Shown here: in pieces, positions 44,391 to 52,612 of the stretch | Layout of the letters: each line of letters starts with the position of its first letter | How positions within the stretch are numbered: position 1 is the stretch's first letter | Assembly: GCF_003432385.1 (NCBI RefSeq) | Contig: NZ_CP031841.1 | Location: 4,007,579-4,071,578, forward strand | Reading direction: 5' to 3' | DNA: 64,000 nucleotides | DNA from: Breoghania sp. L-A4 | Lineage (GTDB): Bacteria; Pseudomonadota; Alphaproteobacteria; Rhizobiales; Stappiaceae | Notes under the pieces: generated by a model | Database searches by the model: none | What the model was told of the DNA's origin: nothing | The model's input: the letters and a program-made list of their open reading frames with translations, nothing else | Position numbers and translations under genes: made by a program

Positions 44391-44465
44391 AAGCCGCCGA
44401 AGGCGCATTCTTTCCCTTCACATGGCAACAGGGATCATGCGCCTAGACGGAGATCTTGGCCGATG

Positions 44466-44668
44466 CTTCGAGACGGGCCTTTGGCCCTCCTCAGCATGAC
44501 GTTGAGTTGGTGGTGATTCTTCAACACGATAACGTCATGCTTCACAACGGAGCCTCGCGACGCTCCTCAGCATGAGGTTGAGCGGGTGGTGATTCTTGTA
44601 AATATATCAACACGAGAACGTCACCCTGAGGAGCCGTCGAAGACGGCATCTCGAAGGGTCGGCGGCAG
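44466..44668. repeat. Composite repeat of the 7353-7512 family, diverged copy
   Basis: TTCGAGACGGGCC, CTCCTCAGCATGACGTTGAG twice, a TAAATATATCAACACGAGAACGTCA linker, and an end CATCTCGAAGGGTCG. It contains the same arms and linker as 7353-7512 with several changes. It completes the filling of the gap between the MarC gene and the enoyl-CoA hydratase-like gene. Confidence 0.6.
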
Positions 44669-44712
44669 GCTTGCGGGTGCTCCGGTCCGGCTCCGCGATC
44701 CGGCGCAGCCGC

Positions 44713-45510
44713 CTACTCCCCCGTCCACTCCGGTTTGCGCTTTTCCAGGAATGCGCCGATGCCTTCCTCGGCGTCGCGGGCCAGCATGTTCTCCGTCATC
44801 ACCTGGACGCAATGGGCGTAGGCCTGATCGAGCGGCATCTCGATCTGCTGGTAGAACGCTTCCTTGCCGATCTTCAACGTCAGCGGCGATTTCGAGGCGA
44901 TCATCTGCGCGTATTTGGTGACCACCACGTCGAGATACTGTTTCGGCACGATGCGGTTGATCAGGCCGAAATCCTTTGCGGTCGAGGCATCGATGCTCTC
45001 GCCCGTCAGCAGCATCTCCATCGCCTGCTTGCGGTTGGCGGCCCGGCTCACTGCCACCATCGGGGTGGAGCAGAACAGCCCGATGTTGACGCCGGGCGTA
45101 CAGAAGGTGGCGGTGTCGGTGCACAGCGCCAGATCGCAGGTGGCGACCAGCTGGCAGCCGGCGGCCGTGGCCACGCCGTCGACCACGGCGATGACCGGCT
45201 TAGGAAGCGCCACGATCTGCTGCATCAGCGCCGAGCAGGTCGTCATGATCTTTTCGAAATACGCCCGGCCCCGGTCGGCGTCATTGCGGTGCGCGGTCAG
45301 TTCCTTGAGATCGTGGCCGGCGCAGAAGACCTTTCCCGGCACGGCGTCGAGCACCACCACACGAACGGCGGCGTCCGTTGCGGCGCGCTCAAGCGCGTCC
45401 TTGAGACACGCCATCATCTCTTCCGACAGCGCGTTCATGCGTTCGGGGCGGTTGAGCGTCAGCCGCAGGATGCCGTCGTCGTTGCGGGTGAGCAGGGCGT
45501 CGTCGGACAT
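44713..45510 (-). CDS. Enoyl-CoA hydratase/isomerase-family protein lacking canonical catalytic glutamates
   Basis: A 265-residue crotonase-fold protein resembling ECHDC3 and related enoyl-CoA hydratases. The first oxyanion-hole segment is VFCAGHDLKEL (about 61-71) and the second GVATAAGCQLVA (112-123). The two glutamates that act in classical crotonase are replaced: Gln120 in AGCQL and Gly140 in TPGVNIG. A different reaction, such as hydrolysis or isomerisation, or weak hydratase activity should be considered. A purine-rich site precedes the ATG at 45510. It is upstream-adjacent to the phh genes on the same strand but separated by a repeat. Confidence 0.88.
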   Translation of the reverse strand: MSDDALLTRNDDGILRLTLNRPERMNALSEEMMACLKDALERAATDAAVRVVVLDAVPGKVFCAGHDLKELTAHRNDADRGRAYFEKIMTTCSALMQQIVALPKPVIAVVDGVATAAGCQLVATCDLALCTDTATFCTPGVNIGLFCSTPMVAVSRAANRKQAMEMLLTGESIDASTAKDFGLINRIVPKQYLDVVVTKYAQMIASKSPLTLKIGKEAFYQQIEMPLDQAYAHCVQVMTENMLARDAEEGIGAFLEKRKPEWTGE

Positions 45511-45669
45511 GGCACTTCCTTGGCTGTCTCATCGGTCCGGCCGGAGCCGGGATCCTCCGGGTCTGCACGGTAAATACAATGTCCGGGCCGCGGTCTCCAC
45601 CTCAAATGCGGCCGGCTGGAGCAGATCCACTTCTTGCAGAATCGGATCTTGGCTCCAAGCCATTGTTTT

Positions 45670-45722
45670 GGCGCAAATCCGGACGGATAACCGGTGCCCA
45701 CTTATCCTGGATTTGCTCTAGA
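45670..45722. repeat. RIME-like dispersed repeat, copy 2
   Basis: Matches the 53-base core at 721-773 except for six transitions. It ends at the 3' end of phhB, whose stop codon (45718-45720) lies inside the repeat, so the repeat has been absorbed into the end of the gene. Confidence 0.65.
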
Positions 45723-46056
45723 TCACCAATTTGTCGAGCTTGGCCGCGCAAATGAAATCGTTGAGCGACAGCCCGCCCAGCTCATGGGAGGTGTAGCGGA
45801 CCGTGCAATACCCCCAGCCGAAGCTGACATCGGGATGATGCCCTTCGCGGTCGGCCAGATAGGCGGCGAGATTGGCGGTGTAGACAGCCTTGGCAAATCC
45901 CTTGAAGCGGAAGGTCCGGCTGATCTGCGTGGCGTCGCCGCTCAGCTCCCAGTCGTCGTGCAGGGCGCCCATCTGTTCCCTGGCCTGCTCGGCGGTCATG
46001 GGCTTGCCGATGCCCTGGCAGGGCTCGCATGTCTGCTGGGTAAGGTCTTGTGTCAT
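45718..46056 (-). CDS. phhB: 4a-hydroxytetrahydrobiopterin dehydratase (pterin carbinolamine dehydratase)
   Basis: It regenerates the pterin cofactor made unusable by phenylalanine hydroxylase, by removing water from the 4a-carbinolamine. The protein has 112 residues. The active-site histidine pattern HHPDVSFGWGYCTVRYTSH (about 74-92) is the family signature. The ATG at 46056 lies three bases after the phhA stop, so the two are one operon. A short cysteine pair (CEPCQG) near the N-terminus is an unremarkable addition. The last codons run into a RIME-like repeat. Confidence 0.94.
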   Translation of the reverse strand: MTQDLTQQTCEPCQGIGKPMTAEQAREQMGALHDDWELSGDATQISRTFRFKGFAKAVYTANLAAYLADREGHHPDVSFGWGYCTVRYTSHELGGLSLNDFICAAKLDKLVI

Positions 46057-46059
46057 GGT

Positions 46060-46854
46060 TCAGGCGTCTTCCTTGACCGGATAGAGCGGGGCGAACAGGC
46101 CGCGCGATTGCGCCGTGCGGATGTCGGCGGCCAGATCGCGTTCGGCAGCTTTGAAAAGATCATCGACCTTGTCGAGAACGAAATAGACCGGCTGATGGAT
46201 ATCGATCCGGTAGGGCGTTCTCAGAATGTCGATGACGTCGAAGGCGCGCCGTTGCGCATCCGGGCTTTCGACACTGTAGGGCAGTTCAGTGGGCGATGAG
46301 GCGAGCCCGGAGCCGAGCGCCTTGTAGCCGCCGTTCGCGTGGGTCAGGCCGAACTCGATGGTGAACCAGTAGAGCCGGATGAGCCAGGAATAGTCGCGCG
46401 CCTCGAGACGCTCGCCGGCCTTGCCGATCATTTCGGAGAACCGGGCAAAACGCTCGTCCGTCAACAGCGGCGTGTGACCGAAAATCTCATGAAAGATGTC
46501 CGGTTCCTTGATGTAGTCGAAGTCCTTGCGGCTGCGGATGAAGGACGCCGCCGGAAAGGTCCGGTTCGCCAGCATTCCGAAAAACTTCGAAAAGCCGATC
46601 AGCGCGGGAACAGGCTCGACCTTCCAGCCGGTCAACGCCGTGAGCGTGCGCGAGACGTCGGTACACTGGGGAACTCTGTCCGCGGGCAGCGCCAGGCGGT
46701 CGAAGCCGACGTTATATTCAGGCGCCGACCAGCGCCGGACGTTGGCCTCCTGCCTGGCGTAGAGATCGCGCCAGACCAGATTCTCCTCCTCCGTGTAGAC
46801 AATGCGCCCATCCGGCTGCGGCGCCTTCGCCGTGTATGCGCTCGATTTTGCCAT
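46060..46854 (-). CDS. phhA: Phenylalanine 4-monooxygenase
   Basis: A monomeric bacterial enzyme that hydroxylates phenylalanine to tyrosine with O2 and a pterin. The protein has 264 residues, with only the catalytic domain. The iron ligands are His122 and His127 in FHEIFGH and Glu167 in YWFTIEFG. A very strong AGGAGGAAG ribosome site precedes the ATG at 46854. It is divergent from an Lrp-type regulator, the usual layout for genes under its control, and followed by phhB. Confidence 0.95.
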   Translation of the reverse strand: MAKSSAYTAKAPQPDGRIVYTEEENLVWRDLYARQEANVRRWSAPEYNVGFDRLALPADRVPQCTDVSRTLTALTGWKVEPVPALIGFSKFFGMLANRTFPAASFIRSRKDFDYIKEPDIFHEIFGHTPLLTDERFARFSEMIGKAGERLEARDYSWLIRLYWFTIEFGLTHANGGYKALGSGLASSPTELPYSVESPDAQRRAFDVIDILRTPYRIDIHQPVYFVLDKVDDLFKAAERDLAADIRTAQSRGLFAPLYPVKEDA

Positions 46855-46979
46855 AGTGCCTTCCTCCTGAAAGAAAGAATACGACGATATGGCGGGAATT
46901 TGCGTTCCATTTCCGCGGCTGTTCTGCCTTAATGGAAAAGAAATCGATATAATCGTCAGATTACGGGTAAAAACATCCC

Positions 46980-47441
46980 ATGAAACTGGATGCCGCGGAC
47001 AAGAAGCTTCTGGCCCTTCTGCAACGGGACGGACGGATCAGCACCAAGGACCTGGCCGCCGAGGCAGGCATGTCGGTGTCGCCGTGCTGGCGCCGGGTGC
47101 GGCGTCTGGAAGAGGCCGGCGTCATCGACAGATACGTCGCGGTTCTCGATCGCAAGCAGCTGGGCCTGAATGCCATGGCCTATGTGCATGTGTCCCTGGT
47201 GGATCATACCCGCGAGACGATCGAGGCGTTTGACGATCTGGTTCAAACCGACCATCAGGTCATCGAATGCAGTTCGATCACCGGCGAAAGCGACTACGTG
47301 CTGAAGGTGGTTGCCCATGATCCGGAAGGGCTTGAAGCCTTCATCATGAAACGGCTGCTGGCGCCGGGGCTGGTGCGGGCATCGGTCACCAATTTCGTCC
47401 TGCGGAACACGAAATCCGGCCCGGCCCTGCCGCTCGACTGA
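46980..47441 (+). CDS. Lrp/AsnC-family regulator, probably of phhAB
   Basis: A 153-residue regulator with an N-terminal helix-turn-helix (DGRISTKDLAAEAGMSVSPCWRRVRRLEEAG in part) and a C-terminal RAM ligand-binding domain (SSITGESDYVLKVVAHD). It is divergent from phhA, with 125 bases between the start codons containing AT-rich sequence such as TCGATATAATCG. That layout points to autoregulation and to control of phhAB in response to an aromatic amino acid; this is inferred from known PhhR/Lrp arrangements. Confidence 0.9.
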   Translation: MKLDAADKKLLALLQRDGRISTKDLAAEAGMSVSPCWRRVRRLEEAGVIDRYVAVLDRKQLGLNAMAYVHVSLVDHTRETIEAFDDLVQTDHQVIECSSITGESDYVLKVVAHDPEGLEAFIMKRLLAPGLVRASVTNFVLRNTKSGPALPLD

Positions 47442-47563
47442 TGCCATATGGGGCATTGGAGCAAACAGCCGCGTTGCGCTTCGCGACGCTGACGGATACG
47501 TAATTTGCAAGAGAAACATCTACGGGATCAGGGGAGTGGTCTCGCGACCGGAGGGCAAGCCGT

Positions 47564-48088
47564 ATGACACCCGTGATGAGTGCTGAAGACGTATCGACGT
47601 TTCTGGATCGGGAGTTTCCGCAGATCCACGCCGGCGGGCGCGTCTATGCCATCGACAGCATCACGCAAGGTCAGGCCGTCGTGCGTCTGTCCGCCAGCGA
47701 GATGCATCTGCGGCCCGGCGGGACCGTTTCGGGCCCGTCCATGATGGCGCTCGCGGATCTGGCGGCCTATGTGACGATCATGGCGCATATCGGTCCCGTG
47801 GCGCTGGCGGTGACCACCAACCTCAACATCAATTTCCTGAGAAAGCCCGAGCCGGGCGACCTGCTCGGCACCTGCCGGCTTCTGAAGCTCGGCAAGCGGC
47901 TGGCGGTCACCGAATGCGCCATCGCCACGGAAGGCATGGAGGATCTGGTCGCGCACGCCACCGCGACCTACTCGATCCCGCCCGGTGACGGCGGAGGCGG
48001 AAGGCGCGTGCGCCTTGCGGTGCGACGGGTCCCGCATGTTGGTTGCAAAGCCGCTTCTGCTGGCGCCGAAGCGGCGGACACGAAATGA
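47564..48088 (+). CDS. PaaI-family (hot-dog) thioesterase, likely with a frameshifted end
   Basis: A hot-dog-fold acyl-CoA thioesterase. As read it has 174 residues, but the family normally ends soon after ATATYSIPP. One extra C in the CCGCCC stretch near 47981-47983 would give ...YSIPPR and a stop at 47986-47988 (about 141 residues). The remaining 35 residues, GDGGGGRRVRLAVRR and onward, are Arg/Gly-rich and look non-native. Fold signs are RPGGTVSGPSMMALADLAAY and LNINFLRKPEPGDL. A ribosome site (GGAGGG) precedes the ATG at 47564. Confidence 0.85.
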   Translation: MTPVMSAEDVSTFLDREFPQIHAGGRVYAIDSITQGQAVVRLSASEMHLRPGGTVSGPSMMALADLAAYVTIMAHIGPVALAVTTNLNINFLRKPEPGDLLGTCRLLKLGKRLAVTECAIATEGMEDLVAHATATYSIPPGDGGGGRRVRLAVRRVPHVGCKAASAGAEAADTK

Positions 48089-48102
48089 TGCAGGGTGCCA
48101 CC

Positions 48103-48204
48103 GCATGGATCCTCGGCACAAGGCCGAGGATGACGAAGGTCGTTGTTTTTCATGAATAAATCTACCCGCCTCGTCATCCTCGGCCTTGTGCCGAGGATCC
48201 ATGC
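48103..48204. repeat. Perfect 34-base inverted repeat
   Basis: Arm 48103-48136 begins GCATGGATCCTCGGCAC and arm 48171-48204 is its exact reverse complement, with a 34-base AT-rich spacer. It lies between the convergent ends of the PaaI and DUF2842 genes, where a bidirectional hairpin could end transcription of both. Its perfection suggests recent spread or maintenance. Confidence 0.85.
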
Positions 48205-48287
48205 GCCATCCCGCGGCCTCGCTGTCCAGCCGCATGGGCACACGCTCATGGCAGAACAGCGCCCCCGCCCCATCCCGGAACGCCGGG

Positions 48288-48500
48288 CTATTTTTCTTTT
48301 GGCGCGCGGTACATCCAGGAAATAATGGCGCCGGCGGGGACGATCCAGATCAGGCCGGCGATGGCGTAATAGATCAGCTTCACGGGGGTGGAGGACTGCT
48401 GCAGGCTCATGTCGCCGATCACCATGGCGAGGAAGGCATAGACGACCACGAAAACCACCAGCACGATCGTTCCGAAGAGTCGCTTGAGGGGCGGAATCAT
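48288..48500 (-). CDS. DUF2842 small membrane protein
   Basis: A 70-residue protein with two hydrophobic helices (LFGTIVLVVFVVVYAFLAMVI and LIYYAIAGLIWIVPAGAII in part) and a short basic tail. Size, the double helix and the APAG/ISWMYRAPK end match the alphaproteobacterial DUF2842 family. Function is unknown. The ATG at 48500 was chosen because the upstream extension is basic and low in quality. It is divergent from ctaA. Confidence 0.8.
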   Translation of the reverse strand: MIPPLKRLFGTIVLVVFVVVYAFLAMVIGDMSLQQSSTPVKLIYYAIAGLIWIVPAGAIISWMYRAPKEK

Positions 48501-48769
48501 GGTCAGGTCCTTGCGTGTTCGTGCCGTGCCGCGCGTGGCCGCCGCGCTTTGGCCCGTGCATAGCAAGATGGACGGGCTTGTCGAGCGAAAATCGTCCCTC
48601 GCAAGGCCCCGCCGTGGCGCTATGTCGCGCGCATGCGGTCCGCCTGGCGGCTGCGGCGCGCTTGTGCGGCGCGCGGCGACGCGCTATCCGCGCAGGGTCT
48701 GTTTCACGGCTCTTGTCCCCGGCCGCGGAGATGGGAGTATGATCGCCCGAGATCGTTTGCGAGAGATCC

Positions 48770-49828
48770 ATGACCGACGCCGCGCTGTATACCCCGCCCT
48801 ACCCCACCGAGCGCGCCCTGCGCAGCCGGCGCCAGATCCGCTGGTGGCTCTACGGCATCTGCCTGCTGGTCTTCGCCATGGTGGTTGTCGGCGGAGCGAC
48901 ACGGCTGACCGATTCAGGCCTTTCGATCACCGAATGGAAGCCGATCCACGGCGCCATTCCGCCGATCGGCGAGGCCGAATGGCAGGAGGAATTCGCCAAA
49001 TACCGCCAGATTCCGGAGTATGAGCAGATCAACAAGGGCATGACGCTCAGTGAGTTCAAGTTCATCTTCTGGTGGGAATGGGCGCACCGGCTGCTGGGGC
49101 GGATTGTCGGCGTGGCGTTCTTCGTCCCATTGGTGTGGTTCTGGGCGCGCGGCCAGATCGAGCCGAAGCTGAAGCCGCGGCTGGTGGGGCTGTTTCTGCT
49201 CGGCGGACTGCAGGGCGGCATCGGATGGTGGATGGTGAGCTCGGGGCTTGTCGACCGGGTCGACGTCAGCCAGTACCGGCTGGCGATCCATCTGACCATC
49301 GCCTGCCTGATTTTCTCCTGGGCGCTGTGGCTGGCGCGCGGGCTGGCGCCACAGCGCGCCAGCGAGCCTGCGGCCCGCGGCCAGGCCGGTGTCGCCATCC
49401 TCCTCGTGGTGCTCGGATTGGCGCAGGTCTTTCTGGGCGGGCTCGTGGCCGGGCTGCACGCCGGGCTGACCTACAACACCTGGCCGCTGATGGATGGCGA
49501 GCTGGTGCCGTCGGGGCTGCTGATGCTCGAGCCCGCGTGGCGGAATTTCTTTGAGAACATCACCTTGGTGCAGTTCCAGCACCGGATCGGCGCCTATGTG
49601 CTGTTCGCCTGCGCGCTGGCGCACTTGATCGATGTGCGCCGCCGCAGCCCTGGCCACGCCAAACGGGCCATGGGCGCCTTCATGGCGGTGACGTCGCAGG
49701 CGGTTCTCGGCATCGCCACCTTGCTGCTCGTCGTGCCCTTCTGGTTCGCGCTGGCCCATCAGGCGCTGGCCGTCGCCGTGCTCGGCATGCTGGTGGTGCA
49801 CGCACAAGCGTTGTCGAAGGCGCGATAG
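48770..49828 (+). CDS. ctaA: Heme A synthase CtaA
   Basis: It oxidises heme O to heme A for cytochrome c oxidase. The protein has 352 residues with eight predicted membrane helices; conserved parts include VVGGATRLTDSGLSITEWKP, WWEWAHRLLGR with the haem-binding histidine, LAIHLTIACLIF, TYNTWPLMDGELVP and QFQHRIGAYVLF. The alphaproteobacterial (type 2) CtaA has these longer loops. The DUF2842 gene is divergent upstream. No other oxidase genes are in the window. Confidence 0.95.
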   Translation: MTDAALYTPPYPTERALRSRRQIRWWLYGICLLVFAMVVVGGATRLTDSGLSITEWKPIHGAIPPIGEAEWQEEFAKYRQIPEYEQINKGMTLSEFKFIFWWEWAHRLLGRIVGVAFFVPLVWFWARGQIEPKLKPRLVGLFLLGGLQGGIGWWMVSSGLVDRVDVSQYRLAIHLTIACLIFSWALWLARGLAPQRASEPAARGQAGVAILLVVLGLAQVFLGGLVAGLHAGLTYNTWPLMDGELVPSGLLMLEPAWRNFFENITLVQFQHRIGAYVLFACALAHLIDVRRRSPGHAKRAMGAFMAVTSQAVLGIATLLLVVPFWFALAHQALAVAVLGMLVVHAQALSKAR

Positions 49829-50013
49829 CACAGCGCGCCCGGCGCGCAGCTCCCCGAGGTGATCCAATCCGCCGGCAGCGTCCACGCGGGTGCCGGCATG
49901 CTTGCGCGAAAGCGTCAGTCTTTCCAGAAGCTTCGCGCTCCTGATCGCGCCTTGTATCGCGTCCGGCCCGCCGCTACCATCGCGATACCTCAGACAATCC
50001 GGGACGCCCTTTC

Positions 50014-51144
50014 GTGACCTACAAAGACCTGCCGTTCGACGCCGACGCCATGCTCGCGGGGCTGAGGCCCTGGGTGGAATGCGAAAGCCCCACCTTCGAT
50101 GCAGCCGCCGTCGACCGGATGATGGATCTGGCCGCATCCGAGATGGCCGCCGCCGGCGCAACCATCGACCGGATACCCGGAACCATGGGATTTGGCGGAT
50201 CGGTGCGGGCGCGCTTTCCGCACAAGAATTCCGGCAATCCCGGCGTGCTAATCAGCGGGCATCTCGATACCGTGCACCCCATCGGCACGCTGGACGTGCT
50301 GCCGTGGCGCATCGAGGACGGCCGCTGCTACGGCCCCGGCATCATGGACATGAAGGGCGGCAACTACTGCGCGCTGGAAGCCATCCGGCAACTGGCCCGC
50401 GCGGGGCTGGAGACGCCGCTGCCCATAACTGTGCTTTTCACGCCGGACGAGGAAGTGGGCACGCCGAGCACCCGCGAATTGATCGAGGAAGAGGCCAAGG
50501 CGAACAAATACGTGCTGGTGCCCGAACCCGCCTGCGCCGGCGGCGGCGCGGTGACCGGGCGCTACGCCATCGCGCGCTTCAACGTGAAGACCACCGGCCG
50601 GCCGGCGCACGCGAGCTGGGCGCTGAAGGACGGCCGCTCGGCCATCGCCGCCATGGCGAAGAAGATCCTCGAGATCGAGGCGATGACCGAGGAAGACTGC
50701 ACCTTCTCCGTCGGCGTCGTGCACGCGGGCCAGTGGGTCAACTGCGTCTCCTCGTCCTGCGACGCGGAAGTGCTCTCCATGGCCAAGCGGCAGGCCGATC
50801 TGGACGCGGGCGTGCAGCGCATGCTGGCGCTGTCGGGCGAGGAGAACGGCGTGACAACGGAGGTGACGCGCGGCGTGACCCGGCCCGTGTGGGAGCCGGA
50901 CGCCGGCACGCTGGCGCTCTACGAGGTCGCGCGGGAGATTTCCGCCGATATCGGTTTCAACCTCACGCATGAGAGCGCCGGCGGCGGGTCGGACGGCAAT
51001 TTCACCGGCGCGCTGGGCATCCCGACGCTGGATTCCATCGGCGTGCGCGGCAAGGGCCTGCACACGCTGGACGAGCACATCGAGATCGACAGCCTGGCTG
51101 AGCGCGCGAAACTCATCGCCGGCATGCTGCTGAGGCTGGCGTAA
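50014..51144 (+). CDS. M20-family metallopeptidase (glutamate carboxypeptidase/ArgE-like)
   Basis: A 376-residue cytoplasmic hydrolase of the M20 family. Zinc ligands follow the family pattern: His83 and Asp85 in SGHLDTVHP, Asp112 in GIMDMKGGNY, the catalytic Glu146 and ligand Glu147 in DEEVG, a further glutamate in VPEPA, and a late histidine in KGLHTLDEH. The lid domain contains GRPAHASWALKDGRSAI. Starts with GTG at 50014. Likely cleaves a peptide or N-acyl amino acid; the exact substrate is open. Confidence 0.88.
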   Translation: MTYKDLPFDADAMLAGLRPWVECESPTFDAAAVDRMMDLAASEMAAAGATIDRIPGTMGFGGSVRARFPHKNSGNPGVLISGHLDTVHPIGTLDVLPWRIEDGRCYGPGIMDMKGGNYCALEAIRQLARAGLETPLPITVLFTPDEEVGTPSTRELIEEEAKANKYVLVPEPACAGGGAVTGRYAIARFNVKTTGRPAHASWALKDGRSAIAAMAKKILEIEAMTEEDCTFSVGVVHAGQWVNCVSSSCDAEVLSMAKRQADLDAGVQRMLALSGEENGVTTEVTRGVTRPVWEPDAGTLALYEVAREISADIGFNLTHESAGGGSDGNFTGALGIPTLDSIGVRGKGLHTLDEHIEIDSLAERAKLIAGMLLRLA

Positions 51145-51221
51145 GAGGGCGTCATTGCAGAGAGGGGCGCCTGCGGAGCGGCTCGCTGGATGACCGGATT
51201 GGGCAACGCCACTCCCACGCG

Positions 51222-51351
51222 GTGTCATCCTCGGGAGGCCGCAGGCCTTCCCGGGGATCCAGTAGTCCGTGCGGCCAGCGCCGGCACGCGGTCCGTGAGG
51301 CTTGTGGGTACTGGATCCCCGACCCGGGCTTCGCCCTCTCGGGGATGACAC
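51222..51351. repeat. Palindromic intergenic repeat (GTCATCC type), copy 3
   Basis: GTGTCATCCTCGGGAGGCC on the left and CCTCTCGGGGATGACAC on the right, with inner GGATCCAGTA and TACTGGATCC arms. The left part is the reverse complement of the right part of 3845-3962. It forms the first half of a 511-base gene-free gap (51145-51655). Confidence 0.8.
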
Positions 51352-51442
51352 GGATGAGATGGCGAGGGGCGTGCCATGCCAGGCAGTCGCCACGCCCCGG
51401 CGCCCTCCCCGCCGCAGCGAAGCGGAGAGCGGGGACCCTCCT

Positions 51443-51600
51443 CCCCGATTGTCACCCCGGGCTTGACCCGGGCCCACTATGCCGCTCGGCGAATGAGGAC
51501 GTTTGTGCGTAAGCTCGTGCCTCACCACCAAACCCGCAAGCGCCTCAACAAGCAGAGACCAGAGTAGGCCCCGGCTCGGGGGCCGGGGTGACAATCGGGG
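51443..51600. repeat. Palindromic intergenic repeat (GATTGTCACCCCGG type), copy 2
   Basis: CCCCGATTGTCACCCCGG on the left and CCGGGGTGACAATCGGGG on the right. Internal GCTTGACCCGGGCCCA and CCCCGGCTCGGGGGCCGGGG match the unit at 26645-26804. It ends 56 bases before the stop codon of the AT-rich gene. Confidence 0.8.
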
Positions 51601-51655
51601 TGGGAAACAGCGTTGATGACAAACCGGGGGCATTCACACAGAATAAAACTCTTAT

Positions 51656-52336
51656 TCACTTGTAGTATTCGTAACGTCCGCGCGACATCACAAGAAAAAT
51701 TATCATAGTATAATAGTTAAAAATAAAAAGAGGAACGACGAAAAAAAGAAACGACGCCCCACCAACACTCTCCCAATATGGCGGCATGATTCCGTTGGCA
51801 CGTAACAGAACCGGAGCGAACGAAATTATATAAAGCACAGGGAGAATAAATGCGACCAAAGCCAGACCGATCTTGTCGCCGATACGCAATTCACCCGGAG
51901 CGGACGCATCTATAACCCGACCGTATTTGAACATCCCCAGGAATTTTCGATTTCGTGCCAGATCGCTCGAATGAACGAATACTTGTGCACCCTTAAAGAG
52001 ATTATGAAGCATTAAAACGAAGAATACAGGAAGCCAACTAACAATATATGAAAAAGAGGAATATTTATATTCCAAGACAGTTACAGATATCCAAAAAGAT
52101 AAAGAAATTATAAATAATACAAAATAAAATGTGACGTTGTACTTACGAACTACACCTCCATCAATGCAATACAATTCAATTATTCTACTAAAAATGAGCT
52201 CAAACAAAAATATTATCGGGATTACGATTAATAGATAAAATATTGTATTGGAATTCATTAAGAAAATTAAAGAAAGCATCAGTGTAGATGGAAACTTAAA
52301 AAGCGGTACATTTATAAAATAAGCTAATTTTAACAT
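51656..52336 (-). CDS. Unrecognised AT-rich integral membrane protein
   Basis: A 226-residue protein of no family that I recognise. Five to six hydrophobic helices are evident, for example TIFYLLIVIPIIFLFELIF and YFVLFIISLSFWISVTVL. Between them lies a polar loop with VHSSDLARNRKFLGMFKYGR. The tail, MSRGRYEYYK, is basic and aromatic. Its base composition is strikingly A+T-rich, and Lys/Asn/Ile codons dominate, unlike every neighbour. The AT-richness continues through its promoter region to about 52500. This is a clear sign of recent transfer. Palindromic repeats abut its 3' side. Confidence 0.75.
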   Translation of the reverse strand: MLKLAYFINVPLFKFPSTLMLSLIFLMNSNTIFYLLIVIPIIFLFELIFSRIIELYCIDGGVVRKYNVTFYFVLFIISLSFWISVTVLEYKYSSFSYIVSWLPVFFVLMLHNLFKGAQVFVHSSDLARNRKFLGMFKYGRVIDASAPGELRIGDKIGLALVAFILPVLYIISFAPVLLRANGIMPPYWESVGGASFLFFVVPLFIFNYYTMIIFLVMSRGRYEYYK

Positions 52337-52612
52337 CAGATTTGCTGCTCATACTAAATAAATAATGTCGAATTATCCATACTTACTCATTCATTCATGA
52401 CGCCACCTCTTGAACGATCCTGCGAGCCAATCGCATTGAATGAAAACACGCTTAAAGCGCTAAGTTGACAATCGGCCGATAACAAGCATCCTCATTTTTT
52501 AAAGGAAACAAGTTCTTTCGGAACGAGCGCCTGGCGCATTGTCTGAGCCCTCATTGCACCGCATTCGGTGGGGCCCAGACGCAGCAACACCATCGAGCGG
52601 AAACCGCTCCCC

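Noticed and set aside
44106-44712. Possible insertion sequence or CRISPR in the repeat-filled gap
   Set aside because: No transposase, no terminal repeats with target duplication, and no regular spacing of direct repeats; the units are palindromic intergenic repeats.
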